Source: G963674835 sp963674835
Lineage (GTDB): Bacteria; Planctomycetota; Planctomycetia; Pirellulales; Thermoguttaceae
Length of the DNA stretch: 64,000 nt
NCBI GenBank assembly: GCA_963674835.2
Contig: CAXXKC010000002.1
Span: 2,542,001-2,606,000, forward strand
Direction of reading: 5' to 3'
The position numbers were made by a program, and so were the translations under genes. Shown here one piece after another: positions 42,332-50,545 of the stretch (the stretch's first letter is position 1; each line of letters begins with the position of its first letter). Under the pieces are notes generated by a model. The model had not been told where the DNA came from and did no database searches. It worked only from the letters and a program-made list of their open reading frames with translations.

Positions 42332-44740
42332 ATGTTGTCTTTGCGCCGACACTCCCTGCTGGCATGTCTGTTGCTCATTGCCGGGGCGTTGCCGTCGATT
42401 GCCGCCCAGCCCGACATGAAGCTCTGGTACGGTCAGCCGGCCGGGAAATGGGAGGAAGCGTTGCCGCTGGGCAACGGCCGGCTCGGGGCGATGGTCTACG
42501 GCGGGGCCGATGAAGAACGGCTGCAACTGAACGAGGAAAGCCTCTGGGCGGGCGAGCCTACGGACGTCTACCCCGACCATTTCGCGGAGAATCTGCACAA
42601 GGTCCAGCAACTGGTGCTCGACGGCAAGATCGGCGAAGCCCGCGAGCTGGGCCTGAAGACGCTCACGATGTCGCCGACGTCGTTCCGGTCCTATCAGCCG
42701 CTGGGCGATCTGCGGATCGTGCCGGAACACGCGGGCAAAGTGGACGATTATCGGCGGGAACTGGACCTGGAACGCGGTGTGGTGCGGGTGAGCTATCGGG
42801 CCGGCGGTGTGCGGTTTACGCGCGAGATCTTCATTTCGGCAGTCGACGATGTGTTGGCCATGCGGTTGTCGGCCGACACACCGGGGCGGCTGAAAGCGCA
42901 GATCCGCATGATCCGGTCGAAGGACGCCGTCGTGAAGGCTGCCGGTCAAGACCGGCTTCTGCTGGACGGCCAGATCGTCGACATCGAGGCTCCGAAGAGC
43001 TACGACGACAACCCGGGCGGGTCGGGCCCCGGCGGCAAGCACATGAAGTTCGCGGCGCGACTGCTCGTGCGGACGCGCGGCGGGACAGTCTCGGGCGACG
43101 ACCAGAGTCTCGTTATCGACGGGGCCGACGAGGCGGTCATTTTGCTCACGGCCGCCACCGACTACAACCTGGACAAGATGAACTTCGATCGCTCGATCGA
43201 CCCGGCCGAGCGATCGGATCAGATTCTCAAGAAGGCAGCGGGGAAGGCCTGGCCTGATCTGCTCAAGGATCATGTTGCCGAGCACGGCGCGTTGATGAAC
43301 CGCGTGTCGCTCGATCTGGGCCCGTCGAAGGACGCGGCGAAGCCGACCGACGCCAGGCTGGCCGCCGGCAAGGATTCCCCGGACGATCCCGGGCTGGCCG
43401 CGCTGTACTTCCAGTACGGGCGGTACCTGCTGATGTCGAGCTCACGGCATCCGGGCCGGTTGCCTGCCAACTTGCAGGGGATTTGGAATGACAAGATGTG
43501 GGCACCGTGGGAATCGGACTACCATCTGAACATCAACCTGCAGATGAACTACTGGCCGGCGGATGTGTGCAACCTTGGGGAAACGGTCGATCCTCTCGTG
43601 CAATGGATGACGCGATTGGCCCGGAAGGGCTCGGTGACCGCGCAGCGGCTCTACGGCATCGGAGGCTGGCTGACGTTTCTGGCGACAAATCCATTCGGCC
43701 GGACCACGCCCTCGGCATCGAGCAAGGAATCACAGTTTCAAAACGGCGTCCTCGATCCGCTCGCCGGGGCGTGGATGTCGATGGCGCTTTGGCGGCACTA
43801 CGAATTCACCCGCGACCGGGCATTTCTGGAGCAGCAGGCCTATCCGGTTCTGAAGGGCGCCGCCCAGTTCATCCTCGACTTTCTTGTGGAAGATCACGAC
43901 GGCTTGCTGGTAATTGTTCCTTCGACTTCGCCGGAGAACACGTATGCCGACCCGAAGACGGGCAAAGCGGTTCGCATTACTCGCGGATCGACCTATCACA
44001 TGAGCATCGCTCGAGCCGTGTTTCAGGCCGTGATCGAGGCGTCCAGGGTGCTTGAAAAAGACGCGGCCCTTCGCGAACGACTCGAAGCGGCCATGGTGAA
44101 GTTTCCGCCGGTGAAGGTCGGCAGCAATGGCACTATCCAGGAGTGGATCGAAGACTACGTGGAAAAGGAGCCGCAGCACCGGCACCTTTCGCATCTGGTC
44201 GGTCTTCACCCGTTTTCGCTGATCACGGCCAAGGATGTGGACCTGCTGGAGGCCGTTCGAAAGACGCTCGAGCGACGCGGTTTCGGCGGCGACGTGGGCT
44301 GGAGCAGTGCGTGGAAGGTCTCGATCTATGCGCGGCTTCACGATGCCGAGAAAGCCCACTCTTACTTTCATCGGCTGATCCATCGGAACGCGTTTCCGAA
44401 CCTGATGGATGGCCTTTGGCCTGGCCGGACGTTCCAAATCGACGGGAATCTGGCGGGGTCGGCTGGGGTTGCCGAGATGCTCCTGCAGTCGCACACGGGC
44501 CGCCTCGAGCTGCTTCCGGCCCTGCCTAAGGCGTGGGCCAACGGCCGTGTTTCGGGCCTCGGCGCTCGCGGGGCGTTCGAGGTTGACATGCAGTGGGCCG
44601 ACGGCTCGCTCTCGCGTGCGGCGATCAAGTCTCGCAAGGGCGGTTCCTGCACGGTGTGCTACAAGGAGAAGACGGTCGAGTTGAAGACGCAGCCGGGGCA
44701 GACCGTTCGGCTTGATGGGCAATTGAAGGTCGTCGAGTAG
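42332..44740 (+). CDS. Secreted GH95 alpha-L-fucosidase
   Basis: The product has 802 residues, with GGAG 8 bases before the ATG and a signal peptide cut near IAAQ. EEALPLGNGRLGAMVYGG and LQLNEESLWAGEPT mark the N-terminal GH95 domain. The catalytic (alpha/alpha)6 domain has NINLQMNYWPADVCNLGE (two Asn that polarise water), VPSTSPENTYADPKTG (acid Glu near residue 530) and TFQIDGNLAGSAGVAEML (Asp near 703). All key residues known from GH95 are present, so it should be an active inverting alpha-1,2-fucosidase or a related enzyme such as a galactosidase. It lies 176 bases after the FucP-like transporter gene, which suggests a fucose use locus. A GH106-like gene is convergent downstream. Confidence 0.93.
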   Translation: MLSLRRHSLLACLLLIAGALPSIAAQPDMKLWYGQPAGKWEEALPLGNGRLGAMVYGGADEERLQLNEESLWAGEPTDVYPDHFAENLHKVQQLVLDGKIGEARELGLKTLTMSPTSFRSYQPLGDLRIVPEHAGKVDDYRRELDLERGVVRVSYRAGGVRFTREIFISAVDDVLAMRLSADTPGRLKAQIRMIRSKDAVVKAAGQDRLLLDGQIVDIEAPKSYDDNPGGSGPGGKHMKFAARLLVRTRGGTVSGDDQSLVIDGADEAVILLTAATDYNLDKMNFDRSIDPAERSDQILKKAAGKAWPDLLKDHVAEHGALMNRVSLDLGPSKDAAKPTDARLAAGKDSPDDPGLAALYFQYGRYLLMSSSRHPGRLPANLQGIWNDKMWAPWESDYHLNINLQMNYWPADVCNLGETVDPLVQWMTRLARKGSVTAQRLYGIGGWLTFLATNPFGRTTPSASSKESQFQNGVLDPLAGAWMSMALWRHYEFTRDRAFLEQQAYPVLKGAAQFILDFLVEDHDGLLVIVPSTSPENTYADPKTGKAVRITRGSTYHMSIARAVFQAVIEASRVLEKDAALRERLEAAMVKFPPVKVGSNGTIQEWIEDYVEKEPQHRHLSHLVGLHPFSLITAKDVDLLEAVRKTLERRGFGGDVGWSSAWKVSIYARLHDAEKAHSYFHRLIHRNAFPNLMDGLWPGRTFQIDGNLAGSAGVAEMLLQSHTGRLELLPALPKAWANGRVSGLGARGAFEVDMQWADGSLSRAAIKSRKGGSCTVCYKEKTVELKTQPGQTVRLDGQLKVVE

Positions 44741-44784
44741 GCCCGACTCGGCGGTAAGGCCCAGCGCGTCACGAAGGGCTGCGT

Positions 44785-44830
44785 GCCCTCACCCCCAGCC
44801 CCTTTCCCGCAAGCGGGCGAGGGAAGGGGG
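44785..44830. repeat. CCCTCACCCCC-type intergenic repeat, copy 2, with hairpin
   Basis: It begins GCCCTCACCCCCAGCCCC and contains TTCCCGCAAGCGGG and then GAGGGAAGGGG, forming an imperfect hairpin (CCCGC with GCGGG, and CCCCTT with AAGGGG). It lies between the GH95 stop and the convergent GH106-like stop. Such sequences occur in many high-GC genomes; it could serve as a terminator here. Confidence 0.6.
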
Positions 44831-44845
44831 GCGAGCCGCTACTTG

Positions 44846-46807
44846 TCACTGGACGAGCAGTTGGGCTTGGCGGCCTTTGAGCTGGAGGCTGATTTCGCCG
44901 CCAGGGCCTGGTTCGACGGTCGTTACGACGCCGGTGGCCGGATCTGCAAGTTGCCAGGGGCCTTTGCCGCCGAGCAGTTGGCCCTGATAGTCCTTTTCTG
45001 CCACGTTCACCAGGAGGAGGATGCGCCGCCCATCGCGGCTGAACTGCCCCAGAACGATTTCGTCGGCCGCCGGTGCGATCCGGTATTGCGGCTTGAGCGC
45101 CTCGATCAGTTTCTCCTTCGACCGGCTGGCGGCGTCAGGCGCATCGACCAGTACTTTGCCTCCGGCTTTGCGGAACTTGTCGACCACGGCGGCGGCCTCG
45201 GGGGGCAACTCGGCGCTTTCCGGAATCACCAATGAAGAGAACAGGTGATCCTGAATCTTGAGTTTTCCGTTCGGCTCGACGGCGGCGGAAGCCAGGAACT
45301 TGTGATCGATGATGACGAAGGGCACCTGCGATCGCTGGAGCCGCTGGCCAAGCTGATTGAACGAGTCGATTATCTGCTTCGCGCGCTGCGACTGCCCGGC
45401 GACCGACAGGCGCTCGGCCATTGGGCGGTACTCAGCCCACAAGTCCCAAATCGGATAGTAGAGCAATACGGCCTGATCCATTTTGGCCGGGCGAAGGATT
45501 GCGTTCAGACGGCCCACATAATCGCCGTAGGCACGCGAGGCCTCGACCGGGCGGTCGCCAATGTGGTAGTAGAGCGTGAACTCGGTCACTCCCAGGGCAG
45601 CTTGCCATGCGGCGGTTGCCTGCATCCTGACGAGGTCGGCCGGTCCTTGCTTGCTCATCTTCTGTTGGAAGTCGCTCACCTCGGTCATCACTCGCCGCCC
45701 ACCGGTGAGCACGGCCGCCGAGGCGGGCAACCCGGCCGTGAGCCAGCCGGAGTAAATCACGGCGGCGGGATCCGACGTGAGCAGGTCGAGCCCGGGGATA
45801 TCCATCCGCGAAAGTGCCTGGATGGCGCTGCCTTCGAGCGGCACGTGGTGCAGGATGCTCTCTTCGTAAAGGGAATGTCCCGACGCGGCCACCTTATGCG
45901 CGTGGCACCACTGCTGAATGGCTCCGAAGTAGCGCTGGCTGATCAGATCGGCGACCAATCCCCAGAACTGCCGCCGCACGGCGCGGTCTTCGTCGCTATC
46001 GCCGACGAAAAGACTCCGCCGCTGCGCCATGAGGTCTTGATGGTAACGCTCGCGATAGCGGTCCTCCATATCGTAGCACCACGGCACGCTGGGGAGCGAT
46101 GTGACGTTGGCATCCAACGGGTCCACAACTCGCACGCGTTTCTGGACGTCCTGTGGAATCTGTCCGATGTTCACAGCCATGAGCGATGGCTCGTCGGTGA
46201 AGGTTGCAACGATGGGCTGGCCAAAATACTCGCCGGCATGCTGCCAGTAGCGGTCGTGGGTCACTTCCAGGAATCGCCGTGTGGCGCGATCGTCGATGAG
46301 GTTTGGATAGCGCCGCAAGGCTGCATAGTTGCTGGCGGCGTGAGTGAACTCGTAGGACGGGCGCACGATGAACGGATCGTTTTGCGTTGGATCGTAAGCG
46401 AGCGCCATGGCCTCGTACTCGGGATGACCTTCGAGGACCAGCCCGCCTGCGCTGCCGCTGGGATAGCCTTCTTCGTCGTAGATCCAAACTCGCAACCCCA
46501 GCTGTTTGCAGGCATCGACCCCCGAGACGAACGATCGCCAGTGGTCGTCCGACCGGAGGTAATGGTCGAAAGAGACATTGCACACGACCCCGCCCAGGCC
46601 GGCGTCGCGATAACGCTGCATGCCGTCAACGGTAGCCTGGTTCGGGCCGACCCCGTGGATGATCTGCAGAGGGCGGTCCTCGTCGAGCGGTTGTTTCCAG
46701 TGATCCGTCCATGCCGTCGGCCATGGCTCGGCCCCTTCGACGAACGCGGTGGCAGGCAGTCCGACCAGAAGGAACAACAGCCCCTGCAGAATGAATCGTT
46801 GCGTCAC
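44846..46807 (-). CDS. Secreted GH106-like (alpha-L-rhamnosidase-like) glycosidase
   Basis: The start is GTG at 46807, preceded by AGGAGGAC; the product has 653 residues with a signal peptide (RFILQGLLFLLVGLPATAFV). The TIM-barrel part has YRDAGLGGVVCNVSFDHY and LRVWIYDEEGYPSGSAGG, a hallmark of GH106 and related families, followed by FTDEPSLMAVN and MTEVSDFQQKMSK with likely catalytic Glu residues. A flavodoxin-like domain, AVLLYYPIWDLWAEY to VLVDAPDAAS, follows, as in GH42-type trimers. A short beta domain ends the protein. At 653 residues it is shorter than typical GH106 enzymes (over 1000), so it may be a related family. It is convergent with the GH95 gene. Confidence 0.75.
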   Translation of the reverse strand: MTQRFILQGLLFLLVGLPATAFVEGAEPWPTAWTDHWKQPLDEDRPLQIIHGVGPNQATVDGMQRYRDAGLGGVVCNVSFDHYLRSDDHWRSFVSGVDACKQLGLRVWIYDEEGYPSGSAGGLVLEGHPEYEAMALAYDPTQNDPFIVRPSYEFTHAASNYAALRRYPNLIDDRATRRFLEVTHDRYWQHAGEYFGQPIVATFTDEPSLMAVNIGQIPQDVQKRVRVVDPLDANVTSLPSVPWCYDMEDRYRERYHQDLMAQRRSLFVGDSDEDRAVRRQFWGLVADLISQRYFGAIQQWCHAHKVAASGHSLYEESILHHVPLEGSAIQALSRMDIPGLDLLTSDPAAVIYSGWLTAGLPASAAVLTGGRRVMTEVSDFQQKMSKQGPADLVRMQATAAWQAALGVTEFTLYYHIGDRPVEASRAYGDYVGRLNAILRPAKMDQAVLLYYPIWDLWAEYRPMAERLSVAGQSQRAKQIIDSFNQLGQRLQRSQVPFVIIDHKFLASAAVEPNGKLKIQDHLFSSLVIPESAELPPEAAAVVDKFRKAGGKVLVDAPDAASRSKEKLIEALKPQYRIAPAADEIVLGQFSRDGRRILLLVNVAEKDYQGQLLGGKGPWQLADPATGVVTTVEPGPGGEISLQLKGRQAQLLVQ

Positions 46808-47082
46808 TTTCGTCCTCCTGGCAAGCGTTGCCGAGTTGGGTGGCGTTTGGGGTGGGAGTGCAGCCGTCGGGTGTGTTTTCGAGGGCGTTGGGCTGGGGTG
46901 AGGCTGCGTTTCAGCCTGGCCGCGTTGAGGGCTTGGACCACCACGCAGCGCACACTGTGGAGCGAGTTGTGCCGCCAGCGGTCAGACTGTAGGATACCAT
47001 GCGCGTTTGTGCACGGAAAGCATCGGGCCCGCGCTTCGGCGGCGGGCATTTGAGATCCTCACGCAAAGCGAACCAGGCTGTC

Positions 47083-48168
47083 ATGAAACCCCGCGAACGA
47101 GTGTACGCCGCATTGCAGCGTCGGCCGGTCGACCGGATCCCCATCTTCATGTGGTTTCATCCTGGTACGTCCAGGTTGCTTGGCGAGTTGTTCGAGGTGC
47201 CGCCGTCCTGTGTCGACACCGTCTTGGGTAACGACGTGAAGATGACCTGGGTGAACAACAACTATGCGATGGAAGGCATCGTGCACGAACAGGACGGCCA
47301 GGGGCACGTCGACTCCTGGGGAATCCGTTGGGTCAAAGAGGGGCCGTACAACCAAATCGCGCACTTCCCGCTCGCTTCGGCTACGTCCGAGGAGTTGCTG
47401 GCGTATCGCTTTCCTGACGAGCAGATGGACTTCCTGCTGGCACGCATGGAACCGATCGTGGCGTTGGCCGACGAGTACTTCATCGGCTGCGACGTCTCGC
47501 CGAATGTGTTCGAGATGTACTGGCGTCTGCGCGGAATGGAGCAGGCGATGGTCGATATGGCGGCCGACGCCGAGTTGGCTTTCACGATGCTGGGCCGGTG
47601 TGGCGATTTCGCCGTCCGTCTGTCCGAAGCCGCTTGTGAGCGGTTTCCGCTGGACTGGCTCTGGACCGGCGACGACGTTGCCAGCCAACGCAGCCTGATG
47701 ATGAGCCCGGAAACGTGGCGCCGGTTGGTCAAACCGCACCTGGCCCGGGCGTTTGAGGTGGGCAAGAAGCACGGACTGCCGGTTGCCTATCATTCCTGCG
47801 GAGCCATTCGGCCGATCATCGCCGATCTGGTCGAAATCGGCCTCGATGTGTTGAACCCGGTGCAATGCAACTGCCCTGGGATGGACCCGTTGGAACTGAA
47901 GAAGGAGTTCGGCGGGCAACTGACGTTCATGGGCGGAGTCGATCCTCAGGATCTGCTTCCGCACGGCACGGTGGACGAGGTGCGCCGTGCAACTCGCCGA
48001 CTGATCGACGGCATGACCGCCGATGGTGGCGGCTACATCCTGGCCGCGAGCCACACGATCCCGCCCGAGACGCCTATCGACAACATCTTCGCAATGTACG
48101 CCGAGGCGGGCGTCAGCCGCGAAGAGGCCTTCGACCGCGCCGCAGATCTTCGCGCCCGGCTGCGATGA
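47083..48168 (+). CDS. Uroporphyrinogen decarboxylase (URO-D) family protein
   Basis: ATG 47083 (MKPRERVYAALQRRPVDRIP) starts the family domain and gives 361 residues. Motifs HSCGAIRPIIADLVEIGLDV and TFMGGVDPQDLLPHGTVDEV, with GYILAASHTIPPETPIDNI near the end, are those of the corrinoid-methyltransferase-like branch (MtaA/CmuA/MtbA) rather than of HemE. True HemE substrate Arg positions were not identified. The product is cytoplasmic and probably transfers methyl groups or cleaves methylated compounds, but many planctomycete members sit in sugar clusters and have unknown roles. The gene is divergent from the GH106-like gene, with 275 bases between. Confidence 0.82.
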   Translation: MKPRERVYAALQRRPVDRIPIFMWFHPGTSRLLGELFEVPPSCVDTVLGNDVKMTWVNNNYAMEGIVHEQDGQGHVDSWGIRWVKEGPYNQIAHFPLASATSEELLAYRFPDEQMDFLLARMEPIVALADEYFIGCDVSPNVFEMYWRLRGMEQAMVDMAADAELAFTMLGRCGDFAVRLSEAACERFPLDWLWTGDDVASQRSLMMSPETWRRLVKPHLARAFEVGKKHGLPVAYHSCGAIRPIIADLVEIGLDVLNPVQCNCPGMDPLELKKEFGGQLTFMGGVDPQDLLPHGTVDEVRRATRRLIDGMTADGGGYILAASHTIPPETPIDNIFAMYAEAGVSREEAFDRAADLRARLR

Positions 48169-48267
48169 TGACTGGCCGCACGGCGCCGACCGTTGCGCCG
48201 ATACCATCCTCGTCGCCCAATCAGCCTAGGTGTGGCTGGAGGCAAAAAGACTCCCACCCGCCTCAGA

Positions 48268-48297
48268 GAACGCGACGGTTAAGTGCGGCACGCACTA
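48268..48297 (+). repeat. 97-bp dispersed repeat, partial copy D
   Basis: The 30 bases match positions 68-97 of the 97-bp family at 26 of 30 positions and keep the AGTGCG-GCA-CGCACT hairpin. The last three bases, CTA, are the TAG stop codon of the pyruvyl-transferase-like gene on the minus strand. Confidence 0.6.
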
Positions 48298-49542
48298 GTC
48301 AGCGTGCAGGCTGCGGCGCAGAGTCTTCATGGTGGCCGCCTGTCGTTGCTTGACGAACTCGAGTCCCTTCGCTGCTTTTGCTCGGGCGGCGACGGGGTCT
48401 TGGGCCAGGCTGAGCACGGTTGGGACCAGCCGCGCTACGTCGTCCGGGATGTCCATATCGAAGAGCCAGTCGCCGAGCCCAATGTCGCGCCACATGAACC
48501 CCTTGCTCGTCTGCTCTTCGAAGCGGCCCACGAGCGCGGGCACGCCGTTGCCGATGCACATGATCGGAGAATGCATCTCCAGGCCAAACAGGCCGGCTGA
48601 TCGGACGTATGTGCTCAGGGCCTCGTCCGGAAGCCAGTAGTGGTCGCGCCAAACAACCTTGCACTTCACGTCGTCGGGCAACGGGTCCACCAGGAGCGCT
48701 TTGCCGATTTCTATCTGGCTTTGGTCTTCCGGGCAAACGAGCACCTTCATCGGCGTCCGGCGAGTGACGGCCGCAATGGCCTCGCGCAACGGCGCGTGGT
48801 CGTGCTCTTTCATCGATTCACTCCGCGCGTGCTTCTCACGGTCCCTCTCCGTCATGGGCCGATTGTGGATCCGCCAATAGGGCGTGTATCGCAGTCGAGG
48901 AATGACACACAAGAACTTGCCTTCCTCCAGCCCGTGGGCGCGGAGAAAGGCGGTCGCCGCCTCGTCATTGCGCACGTCGGTCGCGAACGCGCCGTCGGGG
49001 CCAAATTCCATGATCGGGCAAGTAATCCCGTTCTCCTTGGCCAGCCCAAGTGAGACGGAGTCGCGGAAGAAGGCGAACTGTGCACCACTCACCAGGTCGA
49101 CGATGTCTTTGTCGAACTTCGTGAGTGTGATGCCATAGATGCCGTAGGGCTTCGTGGTTTGCTGCCGCCATCGGGCCAACTCGCGCCGCGCGACCAGCGA
49201 AGGTCCCGACCCATGGAGCAAGAAGTCGCACTGGGCGATGGCCTTCTCGATTTCAGCGTGGTCGTGCGGCAAGATAATCAGCTTCGGGAACCGGCGCCGC
49301 AGCATGCGTTCCACATCGTCGCTGAGCTTGTTCGGCCACAGGCGCACCTCCGCCTCGGGAAGCCAATCCTCCAGAAGCCGCAGGACGCCCGGTGTGTGGG
49401 CGATGTCGCCGATATTCACGGTCTGCCACGATGAACGGAGCAGCACTCGCGGCGGCCGGCGCTCATTGCCGAGTGTTTGTAGCGGCGCCATCGCGGCGCC
49501 CAACGTGCAGGCAAGAAAGCCTCGTCGAGTTACTCGTGACAT
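48295..49542 (-). CDS. Tat-exported polysaccharide pyruvyl transferase-like protein
   Basis: ATG 49542 (MSRVTRRGFLACTLGAAMA, a twin-arginine signal) gives 415 residues. The core has VLLRSSWQTVNIGDIAHTPG, CDFLLHGSGPSLVARRELA, YGITLTKFD, FAFFRDSVSLGLAK, IMEFGPDGAFAT and AGLFGLEMHSPIMCIGNGVP. These are the GT-B-like blocks of the PS_pyruv_trans family, whose members attach pyruvate ketals to surface glycans using PEP. Export by Tat is odd for an enzyme that would need PEP, so the true substrate may differ. The stop codon lies inside a partial copy of the dispersed repeat. Confidence 0.82.
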   Translation of the reverse strand: MSRVTRRGFLACTLGAAMAPLQTLGNERRPPRVLLRSSWQTVNIGDIAHTPGVLRLLEDWLPEAEVRLWPNKLSDDVERMLRRRFPKLIILPHDHAEIEKAIAQCDFLLHGSGPSLVARRELARWRQQTTKPYGIYGITLTKFDKDIVDLVSGAQFAFFRDSVSLGLAKENGITCPIMEFGPDGAFATDVRNDEAATAFLRAHGLEEGKFLCVIPRLRYTPYWRIHNRPMTERDREKHARSESMKEHDHAPLREAIAAVTRRTPMKVLVCPEDQSQIEIGKALLVDPLPDDVKCKVVWRDHYWLPDEALSTYVRSAGLFGLEMHSPIMCIGNGVPALVGRFEEQTSKGFMWRDIGLGDWLFDMDIPDDVARLVPTVLSLAQDPVAARAKAAKGLEFVKQRQAATMKTLRRSLHAD

Positions 49543-49616
49543 GGTGCACCCAGGGTTCGGGAGCGTATTGGCAGAGGCGAGTGATGTCAACAAAAAACTC
49601 CCCGTTAAGAGGGCGC

Positions 49617-49653
49617 AAAAAACAGGCCTCCGGGATAGGAATCTCGGAGGCCT
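49617..49653 (-). terminator. Intrinsic terminator of the cold-shock gene
   Basis: On the minus strand AGGCCTCCG pairs with CGGAGGCCT (9 perfect pairs, extended by weaker ones) and is followed after one G by six T residues (49622-49617). It lies about 30 bases after the cold-shock protein stop. Confidence 0.85.
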
Positions 49654-49683
49654 TTGGTGTAGTCGGGATTAGCCGGCTATCCC

Positions 49684-49881
49684 TTAGACAATGCGGACAT
49701 TCTCTGCCCGCGGGCCCTTGGGGCCGTGGCCTTCTTCGTACTCCACGGTTTGGCCGACTCGCAACTCCTCAATCCTCGCGCCTTGGACGACCGAGTGATG
49801 GAAGAACAGGTCGCCCTTCTCCCCCTGAATGAACCCAAACCCCTTGTCTGCAACCAGTTTCCTGATTGTACCCTGCGGCAT
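49684..49881 (-). CDS. Cold-shock domain protein
   Basis: ATG 49881 has GAGGAG (49895-49890) at 8 bases, giving 65 residues. An in-frame GTG at 49890 lies inside that ribosome site, so it is not the start. RNP1 is GFGFIQ (14-19) and RNP2 is DLFFHHS (24-30). The length and fold are those of a single OB-fold RNA chaperone that binds single-stranded RNA and melts structure at low temperature or during growth shifts. It has its own terminator and a candidate promoter with a leader of about 230 bases. That fits the leader-based control of many csp mRNAs. Confidence 0.95.
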   Translation of the reverse strand: MPQGTIRKLVADKGFGFIQGEKGDLFFHHSVVQGARIEELRVGQTVEYEEGHGPKGPRAENVRIV

Positions 49882-50545
49882 ATCTGCCACTCCTCACAAA
49901 AAACAGAACCTGAAACGAAGGCCTCCGACACCCCTGCGCCCCGTACCCGCAGGCAACGCCGTCTGCCAAACTCACTAGAGGGTAAGAAACAACCGCACTC
50001 GCAAAACAGGGAACCTTCAGGAGGCTGCTGCTACACGATCCGCAGTTGGACGAGAAGGAGAACTCACTGGAGTCTTGGGGTTCGCATCCGTCTTCTTTAC
50101 TACCCCTCACAGCACCGAAGTATATCACTCCTGATTTGTAAAGCAAGGTAGAAAACAAATTCTCGACATTACCGAAAACTCCACCCCTCTCTTGTGGGGA
50201 CACGGTGTTCGTTGGTCTCAAATGCGCGGGTGCCCCTTTCGGTCGGACCCGTCGACCTTGGGCGAGTTCGTCTGGAGGTTTCGCAGCAGATTGGCTGCAC
50301 AGAATCCGATGGAAGCACTCCGGCCTGCTTATAGTGTTTGAGCGGAGGAAGCCCGAGACCTCTGCTTCCCCCGCTACAAACACCGGAGGCTTGCCATTTC
50401 GATCGTCAAGGCTCTCGGCGTCGGCAAGCGCGTCGCTTGCATCGCCCTCAGCCTTGTTGGCCGCTGGGTGCCACGGCTGGTCGATCCAGCCGTGGCCTCG
50501 TGCTGCTTGCCAAGTCAGCAGCCTGCCCAGCCGCCGCTCTGACGA
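49882..50545 (-). other. Cold-shock leader and intergenic region
   Basis: 664 bases separate the cold-shock gene from htrA. The part 49882-50118 is a likely 5' leader. No convincing coding frame exists; the frames present lack ribosome sites. The rest, 50150-50545, shows no gene and no clear terminator for htrA. Confidence 0.5.
50119..50146 (-). promoter_or_regulatory. Candidate promoter of the cold-shock gene
   Basis: On the minus strand TTGCTT (50146-50141), 16 bases, then TATACT (50124-50119) form a reasonable sigma-70-type promoter in an otherwise GC-rich region. The predicted leader is about 230 bases to the ATG at 49881. Confidence 0.5.

Noticed and set aside
49888..49890. GTG at 49890 as the start of the cold-shock protein
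   Set aside because: It overlaps the GAGGAG ribosome site that serves ATG 49881 at the proper distance.
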